This document shows, one piece after another, positions 26,801-40,013 of a stretch of DNA of 64,000 nucleotides. The stretch's first letter is position 1. Each line of letters starts with the position of its first letter. The notes below the pieces were generated by a model. It was not told where the DNA came from. It made no database searches and saw only the letters and a list, made by a program, of their open reading frames with translations. The DNA comes from Anoplolepis gracilipes (lineage: Eukaryota > Arthropoda > Insecta > Hymenoptera > Formicidae), in the NCBI RefSeq assembly GCF_047496725.1, contig NC_132982.1, positions 8,573,001-8,637,000 on the forward strand, written 5' to 3'. A program made the position numbers and the translations under genes.

Positions 26801-29800
26801 AGATTTTAAATGGTTAATGTGAAATGTATTTGTATGTGTTAATTAAAATCATAACGATGTATATTTGAAATATTTAATTTAATTTAAAAAATATTTTAAA
26901 TAGATGTTTTTTTTATTAAAGATTTTAAATTTAATTGATTGAAATAATTATTTGTTTTGTCATATATACAATAAAATATTTTAATATATATACTACTTTC
27001 ATTTTATATTTATACTGTTTTGCAAATTTATAAATTCGTTTTTGTTTATATTTTCTTAAATCATGTTAGTTAATTTTGTAGATTAGCATTAAATAATTAT
27101 TTTTCAAATAAATATGATTTATTGTTTCTAAATTATTTTTTTACTACACAATATTATTGTAATATAATATTTAAAATATGATATGATGGATGTAGGGAGG
27201 AGTCTGGAAGTTTCAAAAATTTCAAGTATTACTTTAAATCCGAATTTTTTATAATTATTTTGTTAATTATTATTTTTGTCTTTCAATTGCTTTCTTCTTT
27301 CAATTAGTGCATTTCAAATTTATTTTTCTGTGTTTACACACATTTTTATAGAAGAAAAGTATATATAAACTCATTTTTTCAATATTTTATATAAACGAGA
27401 TTATTCAAATAATTATTTTCGATGGTTTGTGTTACTTTTGATATATCTAGCATTACTATTTTTCATTTTATTTTTATTTTTATCTTAAAATAATGAAATT
27501 TTTTAATGTTATAATGAACGCGAATATACAAAAATATCTTTATAATGAGGGTATATATAAAATTTAATTATTAAAATTAAGTCAATTACTTTATTAAATT
27601 AATAATTGAAGTAATTCAGAATATTAATTCGCTTTGCTTGGATGAAATAATGTAAATGTCGTTCGTCGTTTAATCGCGTTTATGATAATCACTCATTTGA
27701 CTACGGGAATGAGCAATCTGGACGTATAACAATAGTATTTATTCAAAATTTTAGCAGCGTTAAATATTGCTTACGCCGTTTGTATTTCAGTTTCGATTAC
27801 GAGTATAGAGTCGTTGTTGTTAAAAGTGGAAACGGAAAAATCGGCGATTATTGATAACGTTTACTTTTCGCCGCAGATACACTTCTCTTCTCTGCAGGCA
27901 GTAAAATTTCTGCGCATTTTCGTAAAGTTCGCGTATAAAACGGAACGAATTCGTGACAGCGTTCCGCCGAGGGTGTGCCATTTCAACCCTCCAGGTACCA
28001 GATAAATCGTGAAATACGATGATTTCTCGTGTTTCGTTACGCGAATCCCCGCGCCGCGCCGCGCCGGCGCCGCTTTTCCTTCCGCGAGGATAACACGCGC
28101 GCACGGGGCGAACGCTCGGAATATTTTTATTTCATTCCGGGCGACGCGCGAACGTCAGTCAGGGGGATGAACTGAAAAGAGTCCGACCCTGGGCTCTTTT
28201 ATAAATGATCGCGCGATGTTGTTTCGCCGCACTTCCATTTTTCATGCGAGAAGGGGACGAACATTTTGCATCGAGATTGTCATTGCGGGCAGTTTTTTTT
28301 TTTTTTTTTTTTTCTTTTTTTGTTTTGTTTTTGTGTGCCTTCCTCACCTACCCCGCCGGTGCATTAAAATGGATTATTCAGGATCAATTATCGATCCACA
28401 CTGTTATTTGAATACCTACTACCTCTGGCAGGTATCGACTTTTTGCGAGAAACGGCAACGTACTATATCGGTCGCAATTATCGGTCGCCCGATATCGCGC
28501 GTAATTAGCGGGATAATTAGAACCACATATACCTAACTATGTTCTATTTATCCTACGTTTTTCATCGTTGGGCAGAAAATGCGGAAATTTATTCATTAGC
28601 TTATTGCGGAAGTTGGATGTTGGCTGTTGAATTTGAAGCCGAATACTACTCGCCGTGCTTTTCAATATTTCAGAATAGCGTACGTATGTAGTCGCGCTAA
28701 AATAAGAGAGACAGGAACGGCGCAGATTGTATCATTTATTCAAGGAATTTTTGCGCAGCTTTCGGTATTATTCTTTACAGCGATGCAAACTTTGTATTCA
28801 ACGTGATATGCAGGTTTATTTTGAGAGATTTGTGTGCAATGTCGTGTATATTCTCGACGAATTTAGAAGCAATTTATTTTGATAACGTTGACGGTTGAAA
28901 TTAATTCCGCGATATTGCGAGAACAATTTCATATTAAATTAAACGTTTGTAACGTATTTAAAGTACTCTACGATTTTTCTCCCAATTCAGAGAAAAATAT
29001 AATTGTATTAATTATATATTAAATTAAATGTTAACTGTGTGAGAAATAATACCTACGTTACATAAGTACATATATTTGTTTGCTATTTCCAACCTCGCCT
29101 CCCTATAGTTTATTAAAACGAACCGTAATCACGATCGTTGGTCTGACTATATCCGTGTTGTTTAATTGATTCGGAAACTTTCCGACGGTGGATACGCATT
29201 TGCTGCCGTCGTTCCGGCGGCGTTGCGTCGTCGATAGTAATTACCAGGGACCGTAGTAATACACGTCCTCTCCCCCGTTACAGCCCACGGTTGACAGAAT
29301 GAATAAAACATGCACAATGCCCGTTATTATACTCTCGCGAGCGTTAATGCTCGATATACCGGAAAGGATACGTCGTGCTCGCGAGTTATTCGAACGGGCG
29401 AGTTTTGTCGTCGAATAGGGGAGGGGGGACGAGGTGAGTTTTACGGTCGCGTTTAGCGCTCTCATTGTCGGCAAACCCGAGTATAATCGGGAGACAGCCA
29501 GCGGGGGATAGCGGCGTTTAATAAAGATAATATCACCCTTGCACGCGCGGTTGCAAGAGCAGCGGGCTGAGGGTTAATAGCGGGGAGTAAACCGGTATCG
29601 TAAATATCGTTCATGCAGGGTGCCCCGCGGAAGGGCGCTCGAAGGATAATTCGAGAAGGGGGTGATAAGATCGTCTCGTTATATACGTGAGACGTCGTTA
29701 TATTTCTCAAATTCGCTAAAAGCGGAAAGGGATATTCTCAAAATCTTCCTCGCGAATAAATCTTCTGGAAAATAGGAGAATTTATGTTTTGTGTTACAGA

Positions 29801-32697
29801 GCTCTTTAGAACCGCGGCAGAGGCTGGCCCTCTGGACATCGTGAAGCTTCGCAAGGGAGACAAGCTCCTCAACATTTCGACCCATCTACCGCCGAACACG
29901 CCGGATACGCCCTATGTTCTTCAGGTAAGTTACGTTTAAATTAGTCTACATAATTATATTTTTTATTTTGTGTGTTTACAATATTTGTTTAGCAGAAATG
30001 TGCATTATTTAAAATAAAAATACAAAATATAAAATGCCTATTTTATATTTTGCACATTTTCAAAAATCATTTTACGTTTCTATTTAAATGGTTTTAATGA
30101 TTGATTTTCGAATGCATTTTTCTTGCAATTTTAAAAATTAATCGAGATATCAATAATAATTCTAAATATCAATTAATCGAGAGATTTGTGCAACACTGCG
30201 TTGCACTTGGTCAACTTGTAAAATAAATTCTTGATTAAGTGTTTAGTAATTTGGTCATTGTGCGTAGAGCTAACTCATAGCCACCATTCGTGCAATGTAT
30301 ATCATGTAGGGACGCTAGAAATGCAGATGCAATTTTATGTAAAAAAAATAAGAATGCATAAAAGATCTAATTTAATAGATAAATAGTAAAAAGTACAGGT
30401 AACAAGAATAATAAGAAAGAATTTAAATACAAATACTTAAGTATACGAATATAAAAATAAATATAAATAAAAATTTGAATATAAATTTTAAAAAATATAT
30501 ATTTAATAAAACCAGTTTTATTTAAAAAAATGCCTATTTTCCATTTTCTGTTTTAAATGAATATCTGAAAACCATTTTATATTTTGTATTTTTAAATGGA
30601 AATGTTCTATTTTGCATTTTTTTGCAAATGGATTCGGACATTCATTTTGTACATTTCTGTTGTTTATTAATAATATAAAATACGTTTTGAATCAAAGTAC
30701 GAACGTAATGATGCAGCGGAACTTGTAAATAATTTCTGCGTATCAATGCGACGATAGTCAAATGAGTAAAGAGTTGCTAGGACATTTATTGTTTTATTTG
30801 GACGATTGAGAAAAAAAAGATGCGCGCCTCAAGGTTCTACGACGCGAAACGTTGAAATATCGTGTGTCTTATCTCGCATATTTGTCCAAGTTTATGATGT
30901 AAATAAATCGGAATTTGGTACTCGTTCATCGCAAGTGACTCGTTTTCATTGTATTTTTAATCGTTGAATTTAATTATGATAATTTTTGCGGAAATATTTT
31001 AATAGTTAACAAACAATTTGTGGTTTCAGAAAATTATATACGTAAAGAATTTCTTGTTATACTCGAACGAAGAGGTTTGCATGCATGAATTCTGACTTTT
31101 TTTTTTCGTAGCAACCAATTTTTTATTAGAGCAATTACGTCAAGAAACACGTGCTTTAAGCGAGAGTATAATATGTCTTGCCTACGGGTAGTGAGAGCGT
31201 TCAATCTGCGTAGCGTTGAATAATCGCTATAGCATTATCATAATTAACTTCGTCGCGCGTGTAATGTGAATCAATATTGTCGGTAAAATACATTACAAGT
31301 TTATATCGCGAAACTTTGGCAAAAGCTTTGATTATCTCTCTCATAAGTTGCCTCTTATCTATGTACCAACCCTTTACATATTTACGAGTATATTGATCTC
31401 TGCTTATTAAACGGAGAAAATTTTAAAACCGTTTAAAAATTACATTAGACATGTGTTTATCAAATTCTTTTGTTATTTTTGAATAAAAAGCAAAAATATT
31501 GATACATGGATGAAAATATTGGAATAACAATCCATGCAATTAATATTTATTTTCAATTTTACAAAATTAAAATTTATATCTTTTTCATGAAATTTCTACG
31601 ATTAAAATTAATTTAACTTTATTCCAATGTTTTATGTTATTGTTATCTTTTTTCAATAATATATTATTAAATTTATTTTTTAATCATATATATTAGCAAA
31701 ATCATAAACAAGAGAATTATCGTGCATTGTGTGTATTTATATAAATTTTGGGCGAAGAGATAAACGAATTAATTTATATTATTCGATCAAGTTACAATAA
31801 TGAGATGTTATTTTAAGCGAGATATCAATTTGACCACAATAAACGCATGTTAGAATGCGCAGCATGTATTTTACGTGTTTATGGTAGCTGGTGGCGCTTC
31901 TCTTTTTAAGATCGTTGGCGCGCATCCCGCTTCCTCGGGGGTGATCGAAGCGGAAGTGCTTTGGGCTCTGGAGAGGCGCGTGGCGGCTCTAGAGCGGCAA
32001 CTGCGAGAGCATCAGGAAGCTTTATACGCCACACCCTCCCTCGCTTTGCGGGAATTGAAACGACAAGTGGACAGTTTCAAGAACAAATTGGAGAACAACG
32101 ATCAGTTGTTGAACTGGCTCAGTAAGTATGCTTATATATTCTTATTTAAATATATAGTATCTCTGTTAGTTCCGGATGACCTATTTTAAAGTATTACGTC
32201 AACTTTACATAAACAATTGTTTTTAATTAGTAGAGATTCAGTAACAGATTTTGCTAAGTATTTTTAATGCAGAAATGCATTGTGATTTTAATTGAAAAAT
32301 AGTGTTTTCACAAAATACATTTTAAAAATTGATAAGACTAAAATATATTTACTTTCAACTTTCTCTTTATAGAATTTATCTATAATATTATAAAAATGAT
32401 TGATTCTCTCTCTCTCTCTCCAAGAGTCTAAATATGGCGATCATTTGATTGATTAAGAAATGACAAAACTTCCCGATATTTTGTTTTATCAAAGTTCTAT
32501 TTTATAATCGGATTCTGCGGCAGCGACCACAGCATGGAAATAAATGAAATAATTCAGCGAAACGGAAATTGAGGCTAATTTCAATTTGACATAAATGGCG
32601 AACATTAGCGAAATGAAACGCGCTCTCTGGTCGATGCCGTCATTATTTGCCAATGATTATACATATAATGGTTTTCTTTTTTCTTTCTCTCTTTCTT

Positions 32698-32740
<43 letters not shown>

Positions 32741-35700
32741 AAATCTCTCTTCGGGTCTCATTATTGTAATACAGCAAAGTGCACGCGACTGTTAAAATTG
32801 ATTTACTCTTACCGCGCTTTTTTGCGTTTAATTTGAGAGTGGACATTGATGATGCTGTACCAATACACAATATCAAAATGGAAAACTTGTGCAATTATTT
32901 CTATTCTATACGGGATATAAAGAATCTTCATTGCGCGGGATCGAAGCGAAACAAAATTGAAGACAAATATATTTGAACAACGGAATCGTCTCGGGTATTT
33001 CTTTTGCTTTTCAATTTGCTCTTCTTTCTCCCTGCCGCTCTATTTTCTTACGCTTTTAATTCATTACATACACATTTAAACCCACAGTTTTATATTGCGC
33101 TTGACATCTCGAGTATTTGTTAAAATCATAAAATTTTAATAATCTTATTTTAAAGAGATTGTATGAACTTGTGTTTTCATTAATTTTGAATATTAGGCTT
33201 TTCCAAAAAGCGCGTAATTCTTTTAAAAGCCAAACTGAACGTTTTTTTGTATATGTTGCCGGATAGTTAAATTCTCGGTATAATAATCATATATAAATAT
33301 TTTAGCGAAGCTAAAATCATAAATATACGTACATTGTTATTAAATAATTTAAATCCTTCGCTTTTGACGGCATTCAAAAATATGGTGAAACTTGAAATTT
33401 TGATTGTTTCACTTTGCAATCTTATTAGTAATGGATTGAAAAAAATATCACGATTCAGTTAAATACTACGAATAATTCTAAATTCAATAGAATTAAATCT
33501 GATCGAGCTCTAATTGCAGTTATTAAATTAGTATTGAAGTATTGATTTCATTTATACTTTAAACACATTCGAAAGCTACAATTTTAATAATACGAATAAT
33601 ATATTAAATTAAAAAATTGAAATATAAATATAAAAATAGAAAATAATAGATGCGACGACATCAGGAAGACAAAGTGAATTAAAAGGGGTGGTATTTTTCC
33701 GATATTCTGATAAATGTCCAATTTGCAATTTGTAGTCGTATTAATCTAGAAAAAGTTCCGTTTGATAACAGTCGCGTTGCAATAAAAATTTTCTTCTGGA
33801 GATTTTTTTCCTGCTAACATTTGATGCGACTCGAGATGTAATAGGATAGGTCGGTCATCTCGGTCAAGTATAAAAGTTTTGCGAGAAAGTTTTACGAGAC
33901 CGTCCGTTCGAAGCTCAGTGAGGGATATACGAGCGAATAAATAGTGGTATGCAAGGATCGCGCGGCCGCTGAATAAATATTTGCCCCTGCAGGGAATCGT
34001 TCCAGCTATTCCAGCTATTCCAGCTATTCCAGCTATCTTCAGCTTCTTATCGGGCTCATATGCAGGGTGGTTTTATTCGCACGTGGACGAGGGAAGCTTC
34101 ACGATCGGCTATCACTTTAATTGATTCTTTCAAAATCATCTTGACGTATAATAAAATCCATCTCCTCACGTTCTCTTATATTAGTAAAATTTGATTTACA
34201 GAGGACTTTGATGATTTGCGCCTTTATTATGCATTTTTTATTCTCCGCAAAATTTTTACCAATTGTTAGGAGAAAATAGAAAATTTTCTGGGGGAGAAAA
34301 AGGTCGATGCGCGCATAAAGGTGAGACGGTACATGAGGTAACTAAATCAGCGCGTGAAGTTTTCTTTATAAAATTTTGTCGTGCAATGTAAAATGACGTA
34401 GTGTTTATGGAGAAAATCGACCGCGTTCGATGTTTCTTTACTGCCGGTTGTTGTCGCAAGCCTCTTAGAGCGAAACGTGAAAGTTCTCAGGAGCTTAATC
34501 TGGAAATCGCTGTCTTCCGCAGGTCTTTACAAGCAACTTCCGGAGCCCGTCTATATGGATTCTTGCCGCAGATTGCAATATCGCCGAAAGAGTGACAGCA
34601 TGAAGCGGAAAGTTCGGGAAAAGTTCCTCAATATCTGGTGAGTTACTTAATATTTTTTCGTCTCGACTGATGTAAGATTGCAGACGACAGATTGTAGACA
34701 CCGATTCGTTTTTATATTCTTGCTTTTATTTAGTGTAAACGATATATGACACAACTCTTACATCTACAGAATGAATTGAAAAACATAACACGATCATAAT
34801 TTTTTGTTGAAAGAGTGAGTTGAAAATTTTTCATACGAGGTTTCTCTCACTTTCGAGAAACTTGAAAAAGATGTAATAATATACTTACATTTTTTAAATT
34901 TGAATGACGTTTAATAATCTTGAATTATCGCCAAATTCGCCTTGACAGGAACTATTAATATATAAATATAATAATACAATGCAATATATTTTATTGAAAA
35001 TTATTTAAAGTAACTAAAGTTATTTAAAAAGTTATGTATAAAATAAATTTTACTTTTTAATAACGAAAATGTTGCATCTCTTTGTTAAAGATTGTTAAAG
35101 ACTCAAGCTTAAAAGAGCATGCATATGGAATAATAATTTTTTAATTTTCAAAGTTCAATTTTTTTTTTTTTTTTTTTTTTTTAGAAAGTGAAAGACTTCG
35201 CATAAAAGAAATTTTCTTCTCTACTTTTATTCTCAAGAGAAATGATTTTCTTCCTGATTGTATCACGTTTCTACTCTTATAAAATATAATAATATATACA
35301 TAATAAAGTATATAATAAAAGAAAACAAACGCGCATGTGACAGGACAGAAAATCCGATAATTTCCTATCTTCTCACGTATGCTTTCACGAGGGGACAAGT
35401 TTGCGTTTATCGGCGACACGGTGTTAGAAGAATCGACAAGGCATTTATCCGCTATATAGACCGACGTAGATCCTCTTTTAATACCGATATTACGTGGGCA
35501 GGATCGGCAATGAGGTGCTTTTGCGCGGGATGTTCGATCGAAATGTCAATAGGCCGTTGCGCCGGACGAGCGGCCATCAGCGGCCGCGATGATTAAGCGG
35601 CTGCGATAATCCTATCTATTAAGCAGCAATATGCCGTTGTTTCCAGTTACATTGTCGTACAACAGCGGTTTTGATCGACCCGACTCCAGGGATATAATGC

Positions 35701-38700
35701 GAGTTGGTCGCGCGTTCCCCGTGTCATTGTAATAAAGCGTCGATGCGCGGTGCGTATTGATCCCCGATCGCGCCTGCAGATAACAAAAACGCGATCCGAC
35801 CTCGAAGATTGATTAGCCAGGGGGAAAAATTATTCAACACAGTACGAGACGCTGATGGTTTCGTTGCTGTAGCGTGTCACTCGCGCCGCTTCTTTTCTGT
35901 ACGAGTAAAAGTTTTAACATTTACTGTTTGCCCAGTTGAAAAGTTTCAATTAAAACATGATATAATCCTGATAATAATTTGATTAATATTAATTATTTGT
36001 TATACTCGCCCGGTACTTTCTCGGTTGATCGACAACTTTGAAAGAAAGTATTGTAACGATTAAATCGATTATTAATTAATTATGAATTATATAATTAAAT
36101 TAATTATTAATTATGAATTTCTTGCTCGTGAAGCGAATTCTAGATATACAAAAAACGGTTAGTATTTATTTATATTTAAATATAGTCATTATAAATCATT
36201 TATTATAAAGCGAATGAGAGATATGGATAAATCATAATGGTGATAAAGCCATATTATATTTGCTATCGAAATATCCTCTATTGAAGTTCATAATATATAG
36301 CGTCCACATCGGTGGCTTAATTCGCCACATTAAACGTCGAAGATCAAAGGATGCTGCGCGCAAAATTAATTATGTAGCGATGTAGAAAGTATGAAGAATT
36401 TGCGAGGAACGATTATATCGGAAAATTAGAGGTAAACAATTCGGTTGGAAAATAAAATTGATTATATATCGTGTATCGAGATATCGGAGAAATTGATTGC
36501 CGGAATAAAGTATCGATCAATTTCTGTGATGTTGAAGCCACAAAAGAGATAACCAAATCGCCCAGCAACTCGACACATCTCGAGACGGAAACGGTCGCGT
36601 TCCTGTCGACATCTCTATTTCTCTTTTCCTGATTTACGAATATTAAACGCGAATATGCATTCGATATTACATCTCTTTTTAATGACATTTTTTTCAATTC
36701 GAGATAAATTCGAATTCGCGCATCGTTATTTCTTGAATAAAAATTGCATACAACGTAAAACGTGTCCGATGAAATATGGATGCATTTCGCAACCACACGT
36801 TTTAGACCACAGAGATATATACGGGCCATTTTGGCACGAATTTTATTGCGAGATATATAAAGATAAATAAATATAAAAGAGCTTTTTTTTTAATTTGATG
36901 GATTAAAATGAAAATGTCGCGATTCGCGGTTAAGAATCATTAATCGGTATCTCTCCTCGCGTGGAGTATATCATATCAATATTACGAGATAATCGAAAGT
37001 GGCGGAGCACTTGGCAAGCAACACCTGGTAGACGAATGAATCGAAAAAGTTGATTGATTTACGATGATGCGAGCGAAGACTAATGAATCTTTTCCTAAGA
37101 ACAATGTCTGTTCTTGCGGAAGATCACCACCGACAGTGTCGCGGCCAATAAATCTCAGATAAGACTAACATATCGATTTTGTGTCGTTTAAAACAGACAA
37201 GCCATTAAGTCACATCTGCGCGACGTAAACGACATTGCGATACTATGACTGAGAAACGAGATTATTTTGTGTTACAAACAAATTACAACACATTCGCGGA
37301 AAAATCGTGAAATAATAATGGGACTTTTATATAAAAAAATTTTTTTTAAATTTGTTTTTTAAAGTGTCTTTTGCTTCGTGTTGTGAAACTTATGTTAAAT
37401 ATTATGGTAAGAACATGAATGCATAATGTGCTATAATTTTTTGCATCTTACTACATTTATTCATAAGATATTAAAAAATGGGAGTGTTGATAAAGATAAC
37501 TTTTTAAAGTTTCGAAAAAGAAATAAAAGATACTTTTCTGTTGAAGAAGAGGAATTGTCTTGTGCTACATAAGACCGATATATTATAATTTTTAATATTA
37601 AACGACTGTGTGTGTATCTCAAATGTTCATCAATCGATTAATGATTCGAGAACGTAGAACAGATTGTTTGAACGGAAGAAATAGCTGTTTTATACGATGT
37701 GTTATTAAGCACACTGTGTAAACATATATGAGTAAAACATAATACACACGAGAGAAATTCGGATTACACAGTAGTAAAAACCGTCGCAGACCAGACGTCG
37801 ATGCCGAATCGATTCTAATATTAAAGCCGTTTTATATTGGATATTGCTCGAATCTAAATTGACATTGGCACATGTAGTAGTACCATCGAATATGACTATC
37901 TGGTTCTAACTTTTGCTTAACTAACGTCTTCAATATAAACATAAGATGAGATCAAACGCGCAAGTAGCGCTAAATAAACGATACGTAACTGTTATCGTTG
38001 CTGCATTTTCTCCGAGCTAAACTAATCGCAAAAGAGCGCGAAACGTTTATTACATTATTTAGATATTTTACAATATTGCTTCTTAATATTGCACGTGGAT
38101 TGATTAACACAGTAAAAAAAGTTCACGGATGCGTAAACGTACATTTGATAAAATCGTTACTTTTAACAATATGTAATAAAACTCATACAAATTGTTAATT
38201 AATTGCTAAAGCGTTAATGAATTTCGGCGGAAATTCCGATATTAAATTTCGACGAGAATCGTAGTAGAAACAATTGAATCGTTTATGCCTTATGGATTCG
38301 CAAATAACCGATGAGCGTGTTTTACATCTCCAATTACACGAGTTACTTGTGTAACAATACACTTTCCAAGAGATATCTCCATATTATCAATTTAATTACA
38401 ATTTATCTCATACACGCATCTTTGCTGAATTCTTTATTTAAATTTATTCAATATTTCAATTTTTTAATTTACAGGTAAAGTTATTTGTCAAAGTAACATT
38501 TTTAAATGTCTAAATTAAAGATTTATAATTCTTCTTTCTTTTAAATTTAGCTTTACGCTAAATTATACATATATTATATTTTTTTATTATATAAGTATTT
38601 AGTGAATTTAAGCTTTTTTTCATAAGAAGTGTTGTGTGCTTTTGAAAAAAATTTTAAATTACGTAATTATGTATGTCTGTTAATTTAATATATAATTATA

Positions 38701-39820
38701 TACATATATATACATATATATAAATATTATTTTATATAAAATATTTTATAAAAATTTTACCTATGAAGATTCAGAAAATAATGCATTTACTGTATTAATA
38801 CTTAATTTTGAAGTTAGAGAATAAATAAATTTTACGTGTGAATAATAAGTTAGAAATTTCCTATTAAATTGCTCAAGGGGAGAATAAATGAGATTAATGG
38901 CTCATTCCCTTGAATCATCGTAATTCATTTTCTCAGTACACCTCCTGTATTTGGAAGAGATAAGAAGAGGATTATATATACGATAATGGTACGCAATTTA
39001 TTTCGTTTTGAAGTAAAAAAAAACTAATTAGCATCACTAAAGCCTAATCTACAATGTGCTCTTTGCTTCTTGTTTCTTTAGAAATTAACTAATTGCAGTT
39101 GATTTTAAGAAGAATAATCGAACAGAATTGGATTAATTTCTAAGAAACAGGAAACAAAGAGCACATTGTAGATTAGGCCCAACTGTTGTATTACAATTAT
39201 GTTTTTTAAATTCAACTCTCTTATCAACGTCGATATCGTTCGTGCGTTTTTAAAGCGAAGAAAATTAATTTTCTTAAACGTCACGAATCGTACAATTCCG
39301 TACGACTAATATTCTTATTATATTTCAAATCTCAATAATAAAAATATATATATTTTCATTGAACGAAAATAAAATAAGTACGAAGCGGCGTAGGTAATGT
39401 TACGTAAGTACACAGGAAGCTCTTCCTGTATTTTTTGCGAATCATCGAGAATGTAAACACGCGCCCGTGGAAAAGCGATGAGACGCAGACGGCAAAGCTT
39501 CTCACGTCTTAAAATAGGGAATGTTCGCGCGTAAACCGGCATTATTGGAATGCCGCAGAATGTAATTGTTGTTATCTAACTTGCGCAACCACGCCTGTTT
39601 GCATCCTTTAATTCCTCTTTGTCTGGTTCATGAAACACGCGAGAAACAGCTTGTATATTTATTATAGAGATTATTAAAATGTAAGATTTGTGCACGCTTT
39701 TTATAAAAGAAAAAGAGAAAAAAAAGGTTCGACTTGTCATTATTAAAAGTAACCAAAGAAAAATATTCGAAATAAAAAAATAAGAATATTTTTTCTTGCT
39801 CTAAAGTATAAATAATAATC

Positions 39821-39851
<31 letters not shown>

Positions 39852-39947
39852 CTCTTTCTCTCTTTGAAATAGAAATGATTAATTTCGATATTAATTAAAA
39901 TCTATATGAAATGTTATGTTATATTATATTATATATTATTCCGAAAA

Positions 39948-40013
<66 letters not shown>

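Larger units (their letters stand above)
13999..29799 (+). other. PDE9 intron 2 (15.8 kb)
   Basis: This intron separates the first two coding exons. It holds the ~198-bp inverted repeat pair (16,645-19,129), the 411-bp transposon (26,200-26,610), several microsatellites, and GC-enriched patches at about 14,780-15,130, 16,930-17,460, 18,060-18,330, 18,600-18,790, 20,000-20,300, 24,680-25,010, 27,900-28,180 and 29,140-29,700. I found no nested gene. The GC-rich patches are candidates for enhancers or alternative first exons. Confidence 0.8.
32122..34522 (+). other. PDE9 intron 4 (2.4 kb)
   Basis: AT-rich intron with a long pyrimidine repeat (32,672-32,740) and a four-copy 9-bp minisatellite near 34,010. 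No coding signal was seen. Confidence 0.85.

Noticed and set aside
31875..31910. In-frame ATG extension before PDE9 coding exon 3 as an alternative start
   Set aside because: The sequence before 31,911 is the pyrimidine tract and acceptor. Splicing at 31,911 keeps phase with exon 2, so an internal start here is not needed.
34108..34136. Segment resembling the bantam microRNA on the minus strand
   Set aside because: It shares only the ATTTTGAAAG middle. The seed does not match and no hairpin partner was found.
36655..36870. Cys-containing small open frame (71 aa) in intron 5
   Set aside because: No signal peptide, conserved motif or flanking gene structure supports it. It is consistent with chance.
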